This document shows positions 36,687-45,580 of a stretch of DNA of 64,000 nt, one piece after another. The translations under genes were made by a program, and so were the position numbers. This DNA comes from Hyphomicrobiaceae bacterium (GTDB lineage: Bacteria > Pseudomonadota > Alphaproteobacteria > Rhizobiales > Hyphomicrobiaceae). The notes beneath the pieces were generated by a model. It saw nothing but the letters and a program-made list of their open reading frames with translations, searched no databases and was not told the DNA's origin. The stretch's first letter is position 1, and the number at the start of each line of letters is the position of its first letter. The stretch spans positions 124,001-188,000 of the forward strand of contig JALHOW010000005.1 in the NCBI GenBank assembly GCA_022842785.1, given 5' to 3'.

Positions 36687-37051
36687 GATGGTCTTTCCAC
36701 GAACCCCGCTTTGGGGCCGGGAAATGGCCCCGACTGAAGTGCCCGCCGTCGCGCTCGATCTTGGGTGTGGCCGACTGCAGTTTCGGCACATTGAGCCGCC
36801 CCTACATTCGACAGCCCACTGCGGTTGAATTTGTGAACGCAGTGCCTTAGGTGTGGCGGAGAAGGGAAGCACCACAAACGACGTCGATCTGGTGGTGGCC
36901 GGCCCCCATGGCCGAAGTGCCCTCCGAGGTGCTGATCGGCTGCGTCGCCAAGAAGCTCGGAACGACTTTGTCGTGCGATGCGCTTCTGGTTCGCCGCACA
37001 TCCAGCTCCGCGTCCGGCGCGTGACCTTTAAGCTTCGTCCGGGAGGTCCAT
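36687..37051. other. Intergenic region before ptsN
   Basis: About 365 bases with no recognised gene. There is a 7-bp hairpin CACTGCG (36817-36823) with CGCAGTG (36838-36844). A 38-codon frame from ATG 36908 to TGA 37024 is open but too short to support without relatives. GGGAGG just before 37052 is the ptsN ribosome site. No strong promoter was found. Confidence 0.45.
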
Positions 37052-37543
37052 ATGCCAGAAGCTGTTAGTCTCACCAAGATCCTGCACGACGAAGATGTGC
37101 TTCTCGATGCCGCCATCGACAACAAGGCCGCGCTTCTTGCTGCCGCCGCGGAGCATCTTGGTCGTGCCACCGGCCTCGCGCACGACGTCGTGCTGAAGGC
37201 GCTGACCGATCGCGAGAAGCTCGGCCCGACGGCCATCGGTCGCGGTATCGCCGTTCCCCACGCAGGCATAGATGGCCTGACAGCGCCGGCAGCGGTCTGC
37301 TTCCGGCTCGCTCACCCCATCGCGTTCGGCGCCTCGGACAACAATCCGGTCGATCTCGTATTCGTTCTTGTCTGGCCCAGTGACAAGCGAAGCGGGTTGC
37401 TCGCAACCTTGGGCGGGCTGTGCAAAATGTTGCGCGCAGAAACACTGCTGCAGGAGGTCCGAAAGGCCTCAAGTCGCGCCGAGATCCGAGAAATTCTCGC
37501 CGACGCAGCTGCCGAAGCGACACCACGTCCCGGTGAAAGCTAG
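37052..37543 (+). CDS. PTS EIIA (PtsN-like) protein
   Basis: A 163-residue EIIA domain of the fructose/nitrogen PTS family. The phosphorylatable histidine is H70 in G-R-G-I-A-V-P-H-A-G-I-D, and D-L-V-F-V-L-V-W-P is the following core strand. It differs from the classical rhizobial PtsN in its N-terminus (M-P-E-A-V-S-L-T-K-I-L-H) and may be a paralogue. No sugar permease (EIIB or EIIC) is nearby, so the role is regulatory. The next operon, 130 bases on, encodes the Mrp cation/proton antiporter. EIIA-Ntr is known to control K+ transport in other bacteria, so a functional link is plausible but unproven. Confidence 0.85.
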   Translation: MPEAVSLTKILHDEDVLLDAAIDNKAALLAAAAEHLGRATGLAHDVVLKALTDREKLGPTAIGRGIAVPHAGIDGLTAPAAVCFRLAHPIAFGASDNNPVDLVFVLVWPSDKRSGLLATLGGLCKMLRAETLLQEVRKASSRAEIREILADAAAEATPRPGES

Positions 37544-37672
37544 TCGTTCGCGTTTGCAGACGCCTCCTCCGCAACGCTAAAGTGGAGCCTGCACAGTAGG
37601 CGCGGCCGTCCATGACTGCTGCGCAGATCCATCGGCCCACAGCCATCAAATTCGAAAGGCCGCCCGACGAGC

Positions 37673-40594
37673 ATGTCGATCGACGTCATTCTACTCACCG
37701 CCTTGATCGTATTGCCGTTCGCCGGCAGCCTCGTCGCAGCCTTCTTCCCGACAAATGCCCGAAATACCGAAGCGTGGCTCGCAGCCAGCGTCGCGCTCGC
37801 GGGCCTCGCGATAGCCGTCAGTTTCTTCGAGCCGATAGCCGCGGGCTCGGTCGTTCGCGCCGAGTTCGAATGGCTGCCCCAGCTTGGGCTGAACTTCGTC
37901 ATCCGCCTCGACGGCTTCGCCTGGAGCTTCGTCGTTCTCATCTGCACGATCGGCCTGCTCGTCATCCTCTATGCGCGCTACTACATGTCTCCGGACGATC
38001 CGGTTCCGCGGTTCTTCTCCTTCCTACTGGGTTTCATGGGCGCGATGCTCGGCATCGTCGTGTCGGGAAACCTGATCCAGATCGTGTTCTTCTGGGAGCT
38101 CACGAGCCTCTACTCGTTCCTCCTCATCGCCTATTGGCACCACAATCAGAACGCTCGCGAGGGCGCACGCATCACGCTCACCGTGACGGCGGCCGGCGGC
38201 CTCTGCCTGCTCGCAGGGATGCTCCTGCTCGGCCAGATCGTGGGCAGCTACGACCTCGACGTCGTCCTCCGCTCGGCCAGCACCGTCACCGCCCATCCGC
38301 TCTATCTGCCGACACTTCTCCTGATCGCCGCCGGTGTGCTGACGAAGAGCGCGCAGTTCCCGTTTCACTTCTGGTTGCCGCGCGCGATGACGGCGCCGAC
38401 GCCCGTCTCGGCGTATCTGCATTCGGCAACCATGGTGAAGGCCGGCGTTTTCTTGTTGGCGCGCCTCTGGCCGGTGATGGCCGGGCACGACTACTGGTTC
38501 TGGATCTTCACGACCCTTGGTGCCACAACGCTGCTGGTCGGCGCGTTCCTCGCGCTGTTCCAGCAGGACCTCAAAGGTCTACTCGCTTATTCCACGATCA
38601 GCCATCTCGGGCTCATCACGCTGCTGCTCGGGCTCGGCAGTCCGCTGGCGGCGGTCGCAGCAATCTTCCACATCATGAACCATGCGACCTTCAAGGCCTC
38701 GCTGTTCATGGCCGCCGGCATCATCGACCACGAGGCCGGGACGCGCGACGTACGCCGATTGGGTGGTCTCTTTTACGCCATGCCGATCACTGCCATCCTG
38801 GCGATGGTGGCCGCTGCCGCGATGGCCGGCGTACCCCTGCTCAACGGCTTCCTGTCGAAGGAAATGTTTTTCGCCGAGACGGTCGAAACGCACGTGGCTT
38901 CCGCGCTGGACGATGCGTTGCCCTATATCGCCACGCTCGCCGGCATGTTCAGCGTCGCCTATTCCCTGCGGCTGATCCATCAGGTGTTCTTCGGCCCGCC
39001 GGCGAAAGATCTGCCGCGCACGCCGCACGATCCCGTCCTCTGGATGCTGCTCCCGATCGGCTTTCTCGTGCTCACGTGCGTCCTTGTCGGCATTGCCCCG
39101 CAGATAACGGTCGGTGCCTTCCTCGACATTGCCGTGCGGGCCGTGCTCGGGAGCTCGACACCGGAATACAGCCTCGCCGTTTGGCACGGCTTCACGCCGG
39201 CACTGTGGATGAGCCTGCTCGCCCTGGTCGGTGGCATCGCCATCTACGCTGGCTTGCAGACGTACCTCGCGGGCAATGTGGATGGCGCGCCGATCCTGCG
39301 CCGGCTCAAAGGCCAGCGCATATTCGAGCGTGCGGTCGCGCTCGCGTCATGGCGTGGCGCGAAAGGGCTCGTGCAGTCATTGGGCTCGACGCGTCTTCAG
39401 CCTCAGATCGTGCTCCTACTCTGTGTGACGGTGCTCGCTGCGCTCTGGCCGCTGTCCAAGGGACTGATCGACATTCGCCTCCCGAGGCTGAGCGAGATCG
39501 ACAAGAGCTTCCTGCTCGTGTGGATCGTCGGGTGCGTTTGCGCCTTGGGCGCCGCACAACAGGCGAAGTACCATCGCCTTGCTGCCGTGATCCTTATGGG
39601 AGGCGCAGGGCTTTCGACTTGCATAACCTTTGCCTGGGCCTCCGCACCGGATCTGGCGATGACCCAGCTGCTCGTCGAGATCGTGACGACCGTGCTGCTG
39701 CTGCTCGGCCTCAGATGGCTGCCGAAGCGACAGGAGCAAGCCGCCGAACGAGCAACCACCGCTCCTATTCTTGCGAGGCGCATCCGCGATTTCGCGATCG
39801 CCGCAGTCGGCGGCGCAGGCTTGGCCGCACTGTCCTATGCCGTCATGACGCGACCGCAGTCCTACACCATCTCCGCGAACTTCCTCGAGAAGGCCTACAC
39901 GGAAGGCGGCGGGCGGAATGTCGTCAATGTCATTCTCGTCGATTTCAGAGGCTTCGACACGCTCGGCGAGATCGCCGTGCTCGGGATAGTCGCGATCACC
40001 GTCTATGCACTGCTCCGCCGCTTCCGTCCGGCGCGGGACAGCGTCATAATCCCTGAGCAAAAGCGCTTCCAGAACGAGTTCGACGCCGCGCACGATCAAT
40101 TGAGCAAAGAGCCGATCTCCGCGCACTACATGATCGTGCCCGGTCTCATCATGCGGCTTCTGTTCCCGGTCGTCGCCATGATGTCGATGTTTCTCTTCAT
40201 GCGCGGCCACGATCTTCCGGGTGGCGGTTTCGTTGCCGGGCTGACCTTCGCCATCGCCTTCATTCTGCAATACATCGCGGGCGGCGCGCGATGGGTCGAA
40301 GACCGCCTGACGGTCCTGCCAGTGCGCTGGATCGGCTTCGGCCTCTTGGCGGCCGGTGGCACAGGCATTGGTGCGGCTTATTTCGGCCGACCATTCCTTA
40401 CCTCCTCCTTCCAGTACGTGGATCTTCCAGTTCTCGGTCGCTTGCCGATGGCCTCGGCTCTGCTCTTCGACCTCGGCGTCTTCGCACTCGTCCTCGGAGC
40501 GACCGTGCTGATGCTCATCGTGCTGGCGCATCAGTCGATCCGCATCAGCCGCGCAACCAGCAAAGCCGCGCAGCCTGCAGAAGGAGCCATCTGA
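37673..40594 (+). CDS. mrpA: Mrp cation/H+ antiporter subunit A fused to subunit B
   Basis: A 973-residue membrane protein. Residues 1 to about 790 match MrpA, the NuoL-like subunit, with the proton-channel segments H-F-W-L-P-R-A-M-T-A-P-T-P-V-S-A-Y-L-H-S-A-T-M-V-K at about 223-247 (a continuous family signature) and I-S-H-L-G-L-I near 306. The C-terminal ~150 residues match MrpB/MnhB (P-G-L-I-M-R-L-L-F-P-V, then G-H-D-L-P-G-G-G-F-V-A-G-L). This A-B fusion is the form called PhaAB in rhizobia, where the system exports K+ and supports growth at alkaline pH. The stop overlaps mrpC in ATGA. Confidence 0.93.
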   Translation: MSIDVILLTALIVLPFAGSLVAAFFPTNARNTEAWLAASVALAGLAIAVSFFEPIAAGSVVRAEFEWLPQLGLNFVIRLDGFAWSFVVLICTIGLLVILYARYYMSPDDPVPRFFSFLLGFMGAMLGIVVSGNLIQIVFFWELTSLYSFLLIAYWHHNQNAREGARITLTVTAAGGLCLLAGMLLLGQIVGSYDLDVVLRSASTVTAHPLYLPTLLLIAAGVLTKSAQFPFHFWLPRAMTAPTPVSAYLHSATMVKAGVFLLARLWPVMAGHDYWFWIFTTLGATTLLVGAFLALFQQDLKGLLAYSTISHLGLITLLLGLGSPLAAVAAIFHIMNHATFKASLFMAAGIIDHEAGTRDVRRLGGLFYAMPITAILAMVAAAAMAGVPLLNGFLSKEMFFAETVETHVASALDDALPYIATLAGMFSVAYSLRLIHQVFFGPPAKDLPRTPHDPVLWMLLPIGFLVLTCVLVGIAPQITVGAFLDIAVRAVLGSSTPEYSLAVWHGFTPALWMSLLALVGGIAIYAGLQTYLAGNVDGAPILRRLKGQRIFERAVALASWRGAKGLVQSLGSTRLQPQIVLLLCVTVLAALWPLSKGLIDIRLPRLSEIDKSFLLVWIVGCVCALGAAQQAKYHRLAAVILMGGAGLSTCITFAWASAPDLAMTQLLVEIVTTVLLLLGLRWLPKRQEQAAERATTAPILARRIRDFAIAAVGGAGLAALSYAVMTRPQSYTISANFLEKAYTEGGGRNVVNVILVDFRGFDTLGEIAVLGIVAITVYALLRRFRPARDSVIIPEQKRFQNEFDAAHDQLSKEPISAHYMIVPGLIMRLLFPVVAMMSMFLFMRGHDLPGGGFVAGLTFAIAFILQYIAGGARWVEDRLTVLPVRWIGFGLLAAGGTGIGAAYFGRPFLTSSFQYVDLPVLGRLPMASALLFDLGVFALVLGATVLMLIVLAHQSIRISRATSKAAQPAEGAI

Positions 40595-40938
40595 TGGAAC
40601 TCGTCATCGCGATCACCATCGGTGTTCTGGCCGGCTCGGGCATCTGGCTCCTGCTGCGCCCGCGCACGTTTCAAGTGATCATCGGGCTGTCGCTACTGTC
40701 ATACGCAGTCAATCTCTTCATCTTCGGCATGGGTCGCCTGCGCGTCGGCGCGCCCCCGGTTCTCGATCCGTCGGAACCCGCCAATCTCGCACGCTACGTC
40801 GACCCGCTGCCGCAGGCGCTCGTGCTGACCGCCATTGTCATCAGCTTCGCTATGACGGCCCTGTTTCTCGTGGTCATACTTGTTGCCCGGGGCCTTTCTG
40901 GCAGCGATCACGTCGATAGCGTGGAGCGGGGATCGTGA
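40594..40938 (+). CDS. mrpC: Mrp antiporter subunit C
   Basis: A 114-residue NuoK-like membrane subunit with three helices (about 2-20, 26-47 and 72-97). It has the family pattern G-L-S-L-L-S-Y-A-V-N-L near 31-41 and L-P-Q-A-L-V-L-T-A-I-V-I near 72-83. Part of the Mrp complex that exchanges Na+ or K+ for H+. It overlaps the upstream and downstream subunits by 4 bases each (ATGA and GTGA), a sign of tight translational coupling. Confidence 0.93.
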   Translation: MELVIAITIGVLAGSGIWLLLRPRTFQVIIGLSLLSYAVNLFIFGMGRLRVGAPPVLDPSEPANLARYVDPLPQALVLTAIVISFAMTALFLVVILVARGLSGSDHVDSVERGS

Positions 40939-42584
40939 CACTCGCCGACCACCTGATCATCGCGCCGATCATTATCCCGCTGATTGCCGGTGGGCTCATG
41001 CTGCTGCTCGACGGGCGGCGCCGCGAAGCAATTGCCGCGATCAGCATTCTCTCGACGCTCGCTTTGCTTGCGGTTGCCGTCACGCTTCTCATGTCGAGCA
41101 CGGCGCCGGAGCCGGCGCAGACCGTCAAGGTCTATCTCCTGGGTAACTGGCCGGCGAGCTTCGGCATCGTGCTGGTTGCCGATCGCCTTGCCGCCTTGAT
41201 GCTGGTCCTCACGGCAACGCTTGCTTGTGCCGCGCTCCTTTTCGCGTTGGCCTCCTGGCACCGCGCGGGCAGCTTCTTCCATCCGCTCTTCCAGTTCCTG
41301 CTCATGGGATTGAACGGCGCCTTTCTGACCGGTGACCTGTTCAATCTCTTCGTGTTCTTCGAAGTGCTGCTCGCCGCATCATATGGACTGGCACTCCACG
41401 GCTCGGGACGTGCGCGCGTCAGCGCGAGTCTCCACTACATCGTGATCAACCTCGCATCGGCCACGCTCTTCCTCATCGGCGTCAGCTTGATCTACGGCAC
41501 CGCTGGCACGCTCAACATGGCCGCGCTCGGCGAACGTATTCCGCTCCTCGATCCTTCCGAGCGGCGGCTGATGGAGATCGGAGCGGCCGTCCTCGGCGTC
41601 GCCTTCCTCATCAAGGCCGCAGCGTGGCCGCTCGGCTTCTGGCTGCCGACGATGTATGCGGCAGCGAGTGCGCCCGTGGCCGCACTCTTCGCGGTCATGA
41701 CGAAGGTCGGCTTCTACGTCATTCTTCGCCTGGGATCGATCACAGCCGAGGCCGCAGGCGGCGCGTCGATTTTCTATGCCGAGGGCTGGCTGTTCACGAT
41801 CGGCATTGCCACCATGTGCTTTGCCGCGATTGGCATGCTCGCATCGCAGGACATGGGCCGCCTCGCGGGTTACAGCGTGCTTGTCTCGTCCGGGACAATG
41901 CTGGCCGCAATCGGTCTTGGCGGCACCGGCATGACGACCGCCGCGCTGTACTATCTTGTCAGCTCCACGCTGACGGTCGCCGCATTCTTCCTGCTCATCG
42001 AGCTTGTGGAACGCGGGCGATCGCAAGCCGACGACGTCCTGGCTGTGACGTTGGAGGCCTATGGCGCGGAGGAAGAGGGTGAGTTCGAAGAGGCCGAGGT
42101 CGTCGGCGTCGCGATTCCCGCTCTCTTGGCTGTGCTCGGCGTCGCGTTTCTTGCCTGCGCGCTGCTCCTCTCCGGCCTGCCACCGCTCTCGGGCTTCATC
42201 GCGAAGTTCGCCATTCTCAGCAGCCTCCTCGATCAGCATTGGCTGACCGGCGGCGGCACCATCTCTCTGCAAGGCTGGATATTGCTCGCTGTCATTCTGG
42301 TCTCGGGCCTCGCGACGATCGTGGCCATGACACGCGCAGGCATCCGGACGTTCTGGACGTTCACCGAGCGCGAGCTGCCGCAAGTCCGCAGCGTCGAGAT
42401 CGGTGCCGTCGCTCTGCTCCTCTTCCTCTGCGTCGCACTTACAGTGCAAGCCGGGCCCGTCATGCGGTTCATGCAGGCGACGGCCAGCGGGCTGGAGCTG
42501 GGGCGGCCCTACATCGGCGCCGTGCAAGCGAAAACGCCAACCGTGCCCACGCCAAGGCCCCCGCCAAGTGAGGTCAAGCCATGA
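40935..42584 (+). CDS. mrpD: Mrp antiporter subunit D
   Basis: A 549-residue NuoN/NuoL-like antiporter subunit with about 14 helices. It includes L-F-N-L-F-V-F-F-E-V-L-L near 134-145 with the conserved Glu, and K-A-A-A-W-P-L-G-F-W-L-P near 233-244 with the proton-path Lys. A charged loop with E-E-E-G-E-F-E-E-A-E (near 376-385) interrupts the C-terminal helices. It starts with GTG 40935 inside the mrpC stop. The Pro-rich C-terminal tail (P-T-P-R-P-P-P) is a small peculiarity. Confidence 0.93.
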   Translation: MTLADHLIIAPIIIPLIAGGLMLLLDGRRREAIAAISILSTLALLAVAVTLLMSSTAPEPAQTVKVYLLGNWPASFGIVLVADRLAALMLVLTATLACAALLFALASWHRAGSFFHPLFQFLLMGLNGAFLTGDLFNLFVFFEVLLAASYGLALHGSGRARVSASLHYIVINLASATLFLIGVSLIYGTAGTLNMAALGERIPLLDPSERRLMEIGAAVLGVAFLIKAAAWPLGFWLPTMYAAASAPVAALFAVMTKVGFYVILRLGSITAEAAGGASIFYAEGWLFTIGIATMCFAAIGMLASQDMGRLAGYSVLVSSGTMLAAIGLGGTGMTTAALYYLVSSTLTVAAFFLLIELVERGRSQADDVLAVTLEAYGAEEEGEFEEAEVVGVAIPALLAVLGVAFLACALLLSGLPPLSGFIAKFAILSSLLDQHWLTGGGTISLQGWILLAVILVSGLATIVAMTRAGIRTFWTFTERELPQVRSVEIGAVALLLFLCVALTVQAGPVMRFMQATASGLELGRPYIGAVQAKTPTVPTPRPPPSEVKP

Positions 42585-43066
42585 GCCGATGGCTGCCATT
42601 CCCCGTCATTTCCGCGATGCTGCTGGGCACATGGCTGCTGCTCAACGAAAGTCTTTCCATCGCGCAGATTCTGCTCGGCAGTGCGATTGCCATAGCCGGA
42701 TCGTGGATCCTGGTGCGACTCGATGCGCCACCGCTGCTCTTCAGGCGGCTGTGGATCATCATGCGGCTCGGTCTCGAAGTCTTCGTCGACATGATCCGTT
42801 CGAACATGCGCGTCGCGCGCCTTGTTCTCAAGGACAAGCGCGACCGCACGCCGGGCTTCGTACGCATCCAGCTCAACGTACGCTCTCACTACAGCCTCGC
42901 CGTTCTTGCGTGCATCATCACTGCCACGCCGGGAACGAGCTGGGTCGCCTATGAGCCGGCAGGCAACGTGCTGGTCATCCACGTTCTCGACCTCGCCGAC
43001 GATGACGACTGGGGCGAGATCATCAGGGTCCGCTATGAGGGCCTGTTGAAGGAGATCTTCGAATGA
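42581..43066 (+). CDS. mrpE: Mrp antiporter subunit E
   Basis: A 161-residue subunit with two N-terminal membrane helices and a cytosolic domain. It shows the family segments N-V-R-S-H-Y-S-L-A-V-L-A-C-I-I-T-A-T-P-G-T near 99-119 and a C-terminal hydrophobic-acidic part (H-V-L-D-L-A-D-D-D-D-W). MrpE supports assembly or rate of the Mrp antiporter. It is linked by ATGA overlaps to mrpD and mrpF. Confidence 0.9.
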   Translation: MSRWLPFPVISAMLLGTWLLLNESLSIAQILLGSAIAIAGSWILVRLDAPPLLFRRLWIIMRLGLEVFVDMIRSNMRVARLVLKDKRDRTPGFVRIQLNVRSHYSLAVLACIITATPGTSWVAYEPAGNVLVIHVLDLADDDDWGEIIRVRYEGLLKEIFE

Positions 43067-43344
43067 GCGGATTGATCCTGACCGCAGCGCTCACGCTATC
43101 CAAAGGCTTTCTGACATTGGCGATGGCGGCGGCTGCCTTCCGTATCCTGCGGGGACCAAGGGCGCAGGACCGTGTGCTCGGCATGGATACGCTCTATGTC
43201 AATGCCATGCTCCTGCTTCTGGTCTTCGGCATCGGATCCGGGACGACACTCTATTTCGAGGTGGCTCTTGCCATCGGGCTGCTCGGCTTCGTTGCGACAG
43301 TGGCCATGGCAAAGTTCCTCATGCGCGGCGAGGTCATCGAATGA
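43063..43344 (+). CDS. mrpF: Mrp antiporter subunit F
   Basis: A 93-residue protein with three membrane helices. Family pattern: R-I-L-R-G-P-R-A-Q-D-R-V-L-G-M-D-T-L near 27-44, then a hydrophobic segment and A-L-A-I-G-L-L-G-F-V-A-T-V-A-M-A-K-F near 69-86. MrpF is required for antiport activity. It overlaps both neighbours by ATGA. Confidence 0.92.
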   Translation: MSGLILTAALTLSKGFLTLAMAAAAFRILRGPRAQDRVLGMDTLYVNAMLLLLVFGIGSGTTLYFEVALAIGLLGFVATVAMAKFLMRGEVIE

Positions 43345-43721
43345 ACGCGCTCGAGGAACTGCCGCTTTGGGCGGCCATTCTGACGTCGATACTGCTCGTC
43401 CTCGGCTCGGGCCTCGCTCTGATCGGCTCGATCGGATTGCTGCGTTTCAAGACCTTCTACGAGCGCATTCACGCGCCGACGCTCGGCACGACGCTCGGCC
43501 TTTTCAGCATTCTGGCCGCATCCATGATCTATTTCTCGGTCGGCCAGACACGCCCGGTCGTTCATGAGATTCTCATCGGCATATTCGTCACGACGACAAC
43601 GCCGGTGACGTTCATGTTCCTGGTTCAGGCGACGCTTTACCGTGACCGCTTCGAAGGAAGCGATCCGCTCACCGGCCTCAGCGATGAGCAGCGAAGCGTC
43701 AAGACGCCGGCCCGAGAATGA
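43341..43721 (+). CDS. mrpG: Mrp antiporter subunit G
   Basis: A 126-residue small subunit with three helices. The MrpG signature appears as L-I-G-S-I-G-L-L-R-F-K-T-F-Y-E-R-I-H-A-P near 27-46 and T-T-L-G-L-F-S-I-L near 50-58. It is the last gene of the seven-subunit operon, and no intrinsic terminator was seen after it. The 90 bases to the next gene are short enough for read-through into the Rieske gene, but function argues against one operon. Confidence 0.92.
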   Translation: MNALEELPLWAAILTSILLVLGSGLALIGSIGLLRFKTFYERIHAPTLGTTLGLFSILAASMIYFSVGQTRPVVHEILIGIFVTTTTPVTFMFLVQATLYRDRFEGSDPLTGLSDEQRSVKTPARE

Positions 43722-43811
43722 AGCGCCGATAGGAATTGTGGCGTCACGCCCGGCTTGATACCGTCAGGCCCCGTGACCCGTTCGCGGGTCGAAACGAGGG
43801 ACCTGAGCCGC

Positions 43812-44972
43812 ATGACCGTGTCGCCTCCCGTGCGAGAGCTGATCGCCAATGTCAGCGAACCCTTCGAGCGGGCGCGGGCCATGCCGCCGAGCGTCTATAC
43901 GAGCCCGGAATTCCTGGATCGCGAGATCAAGGACGTGTTCGCCAAGGAGTGGGTGACCGTCGGCCGCGCCGATGCACTCAAGAAGCCCGGCGACTACCTC
44001 ACGTACGAGCTTGCGGGCCAGCCGATCTTCGTCATTCGCGACACCGACGGCAAGCTGTGCGCCATGTCGAATGTCTGCCTCCACCGCATGTCGACGCTGC
44101 TCGAAGGCTCCGGCAACAAGCGGGCGATCGTGTGCCCCTATCACGCCTGGACGTACAATCTCGACGGCACACTGCGAGCAGCACCAGCCATGCAGCTCAA
44201 CCGCGATTTCTGCGCCGAGCACTATCGGCTGCCGGCGGTGCGGTGCGAGGAATGGCTCGGCTGGATCATGGTCACGCTAAATCCGGAGCTGCCGCCCGTC
44301 GCCGATCATCTGTCGGAGGTTCAAGGCCTCATCGACGACTTCGGCATGGAGACGTACATCGAGACCTTCCGGGAGACCCACATCTGGGACACGAACTGGA
44401 AGATCCTCGCCGAGAATTTCATGGAGAGCTATCACCTGCCCATGTGCCATGCCGGCACGATCGGTGGCCTATCGAAGCTCGATGAGATGGATTGCCCGCC
44501 GGGCCTGCCGACGTTCAACTACCACACCATCCTGAAGGACGGCTCACTCAAGATCGCACTCGCGCATCCGAACAATACGCGCATGCAGGGCGATCGCCGC
44601 CGCACCACTTTCCTGCTCGCCGTGTACCCGAGCATGCTCGTGACACTGACGCCCGGCTATTTCTGGTACCTCTCACTGCATCCGCACGGCGTCGGTCAGG
44701 TACACATGATTTTCGGCGGCGGCATGTCGCCGGATTTCGTCAACTCACCCGATGCGCAGGCGAGCTTTGCTCAGCTCAAGACCCTGCTCGACAAGGTCAA
44801 TGTCGAGGATCGCGGCTGCACTGAGCGCGTCTATCGCGGAGTCTCGGCAGGCGCAGCCCGCGCGGGACACCTCAGCCATCTCGAGCGTCCGAACTACGAC
44901 TTCGCGCAGTACCTCGCGGAGAAGACCGGCGGCTTCCGGCGCGAGTTCGGCGGCCTCGTTGCCGCGAAGTAA
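43812..44972 (+). CDS. Rieske non-heme iron oxygenase, alpha subunit
   Basis: A 386-residue ring-hydroxylating-type oxygenase. The Rieske [2Fe-2S] ligands are C89, H91, C108 and H111. The mononuclear iron ligands are H208 and H213 in E-N-F-M-E-S-Y-H-L-P-M-C-H, with a carboxylate near D333. The residue bridging the two centres is E205; classic arene dioxygenases have Asp there, while carnitine and glycine-betaine monooxygenases have Glu. This hints at a quaternary-amine or other small substrate instead of an aromatic ring, which is inference. ATG 43812 was chosen; the frame runs up to 43755. No reductase partner is encoded nearby. Confidence 0.85.
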   Translation: MTVSPPVRELIANVSEPFERARAMPPSVYTSPEFLDREIKDVFAKEWVTVGRADALKKPGDYLTYELAGQPIFVIRDTDGKLCAMSNVCLHRMSTLLEGSGNKRAIVCPYHAWTYNLDGTLRAAPAMQLNRDFCAEHYRLPAVRCEEWLGWIMVTLNPELPPVADHLSEVQGLIDDFGMETYIETFRETHIWDTNWKILAENFMESYHLPMCHAGTIGGLSKLDEMDCPPGLPTFNYHTILKDGSLKIALAHPNNTRMQGDRRRTTFLLAVYPSMLVTLTPGYFWYLSLHPHGVGQVHMIFGGGMSPDFVNSPDAQASFAQLKTLLDKVNVEDRGCTERVYRGVSAGAARAGHLSHLERPNYDFAQYLAEKTGGFRREFGGLVAAK

Positions 44973-45014
44973 GCCCAAGCGACTTCGTCCACGATCAATC
45001 CTTGGAGCTCGCAC

Positions 45015-45410
45015 ATGCCCATGACGACAATCGACCATGCGAGCCAGCCTCAGGACGAATGGCGGCCGGGTGTGCTGACCCGCATGATTGCTTCGGCGGC
45101 CAACGGCTCATCGCAGCTTGCCGTCTTCGAGCAGTGGTGCGATCCAGGTCTCGGCGCACCGGCTCATTTGCACGCCGTCGAGGAAATACTGACCGTTCTC
45201 GAAGGCGAGGCGGAGGTATGGCTCGACGACGAGCGGCGCTGGCTTACGGCCGGCCAGTCGGCTGTCATTCCCGCCGGCCGCAAGCACGGATTTCACAACA
45301 CCGGCTCCGGAGTATTGCGCGTTCAGGCCATACTGGCCTCACCTGTGTTCGAGGCTGCCTATGACGATAAGCGCGAGACGCCGCGGCGCTGGCTGCCACA
45401 AGCCGAGTAA
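45015..45410 (+). CDS. Cupin-domain protein
   Basis: A 131-residue single-domain cupin. Motif 1 is G-A-P-A-H-L-H-A-V-E-E-I-L-T-V-L-E-G near 45-62 with metal ligands His, His and Glu. Motif 2 is A-V-I-P-A-G-R-K-H-G-F-H-N-T-G near 84-98 with the last His. It could be a small metal-dependent oxygenase, an isomerase or a sensor protein; nothing decides. It begins 42 bases after the Rieske oxygenase gene on the same strand, so the two are likely co-expressed and may act on the same compound. Confidence 0.82.
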   Translation: MPMTTIDHASQPQDEWRPGVLTRMIASAANGSSQLAVFEQWCDPGLGAPAHLHAVEEILTVLEGEAEVWLDDERRWLTAGQSAVIPAGRKHGFHNTGSGVLRVQAILASPVFEAAYDDKRETPRRWLPQAE

Positions 45411-45503
45411 CCCAGTGCCGTAGGGCTACCCCGTTGCCAAGCACCTGACGGTGATATTGAATACCCCCCAACGGAGGCCAACGAGCACTCCGACGCTCTG
45501 CTG

Positions 45504-45540
45504 ACAACGCAATGGTCCGGCAATCCGGAACATGCGTTGT
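45504..45540 (+). promoter_or_regulatory. Hairpin in the leader of the ABC binding-protein gene
   Basis: ACAACGCA (45504-45511) pairs with TGCGTTGT (45533-45540), and inside them TCCGG (45516-45520) pairs with CCGGA (45525-45529) around CAAT. The structure ends 40 bases before the start of the binding-protein gene. It may be an operator palindrome or an mRNA structure. Confidence 0.45.
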
Positions 45541-45580
45541 TGCATGACGCCAATAACTAAAACCTGGGAGGATATTCTCG

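Noticed and set aside
36908-37024. A 38-codon frame before ptsN starting ATG 36908
   Set aside because: It is open and not compositionally absurd, but it has no ribosome site, no recognisable motif and no relatives that I can name, so it is not reported as a gene.
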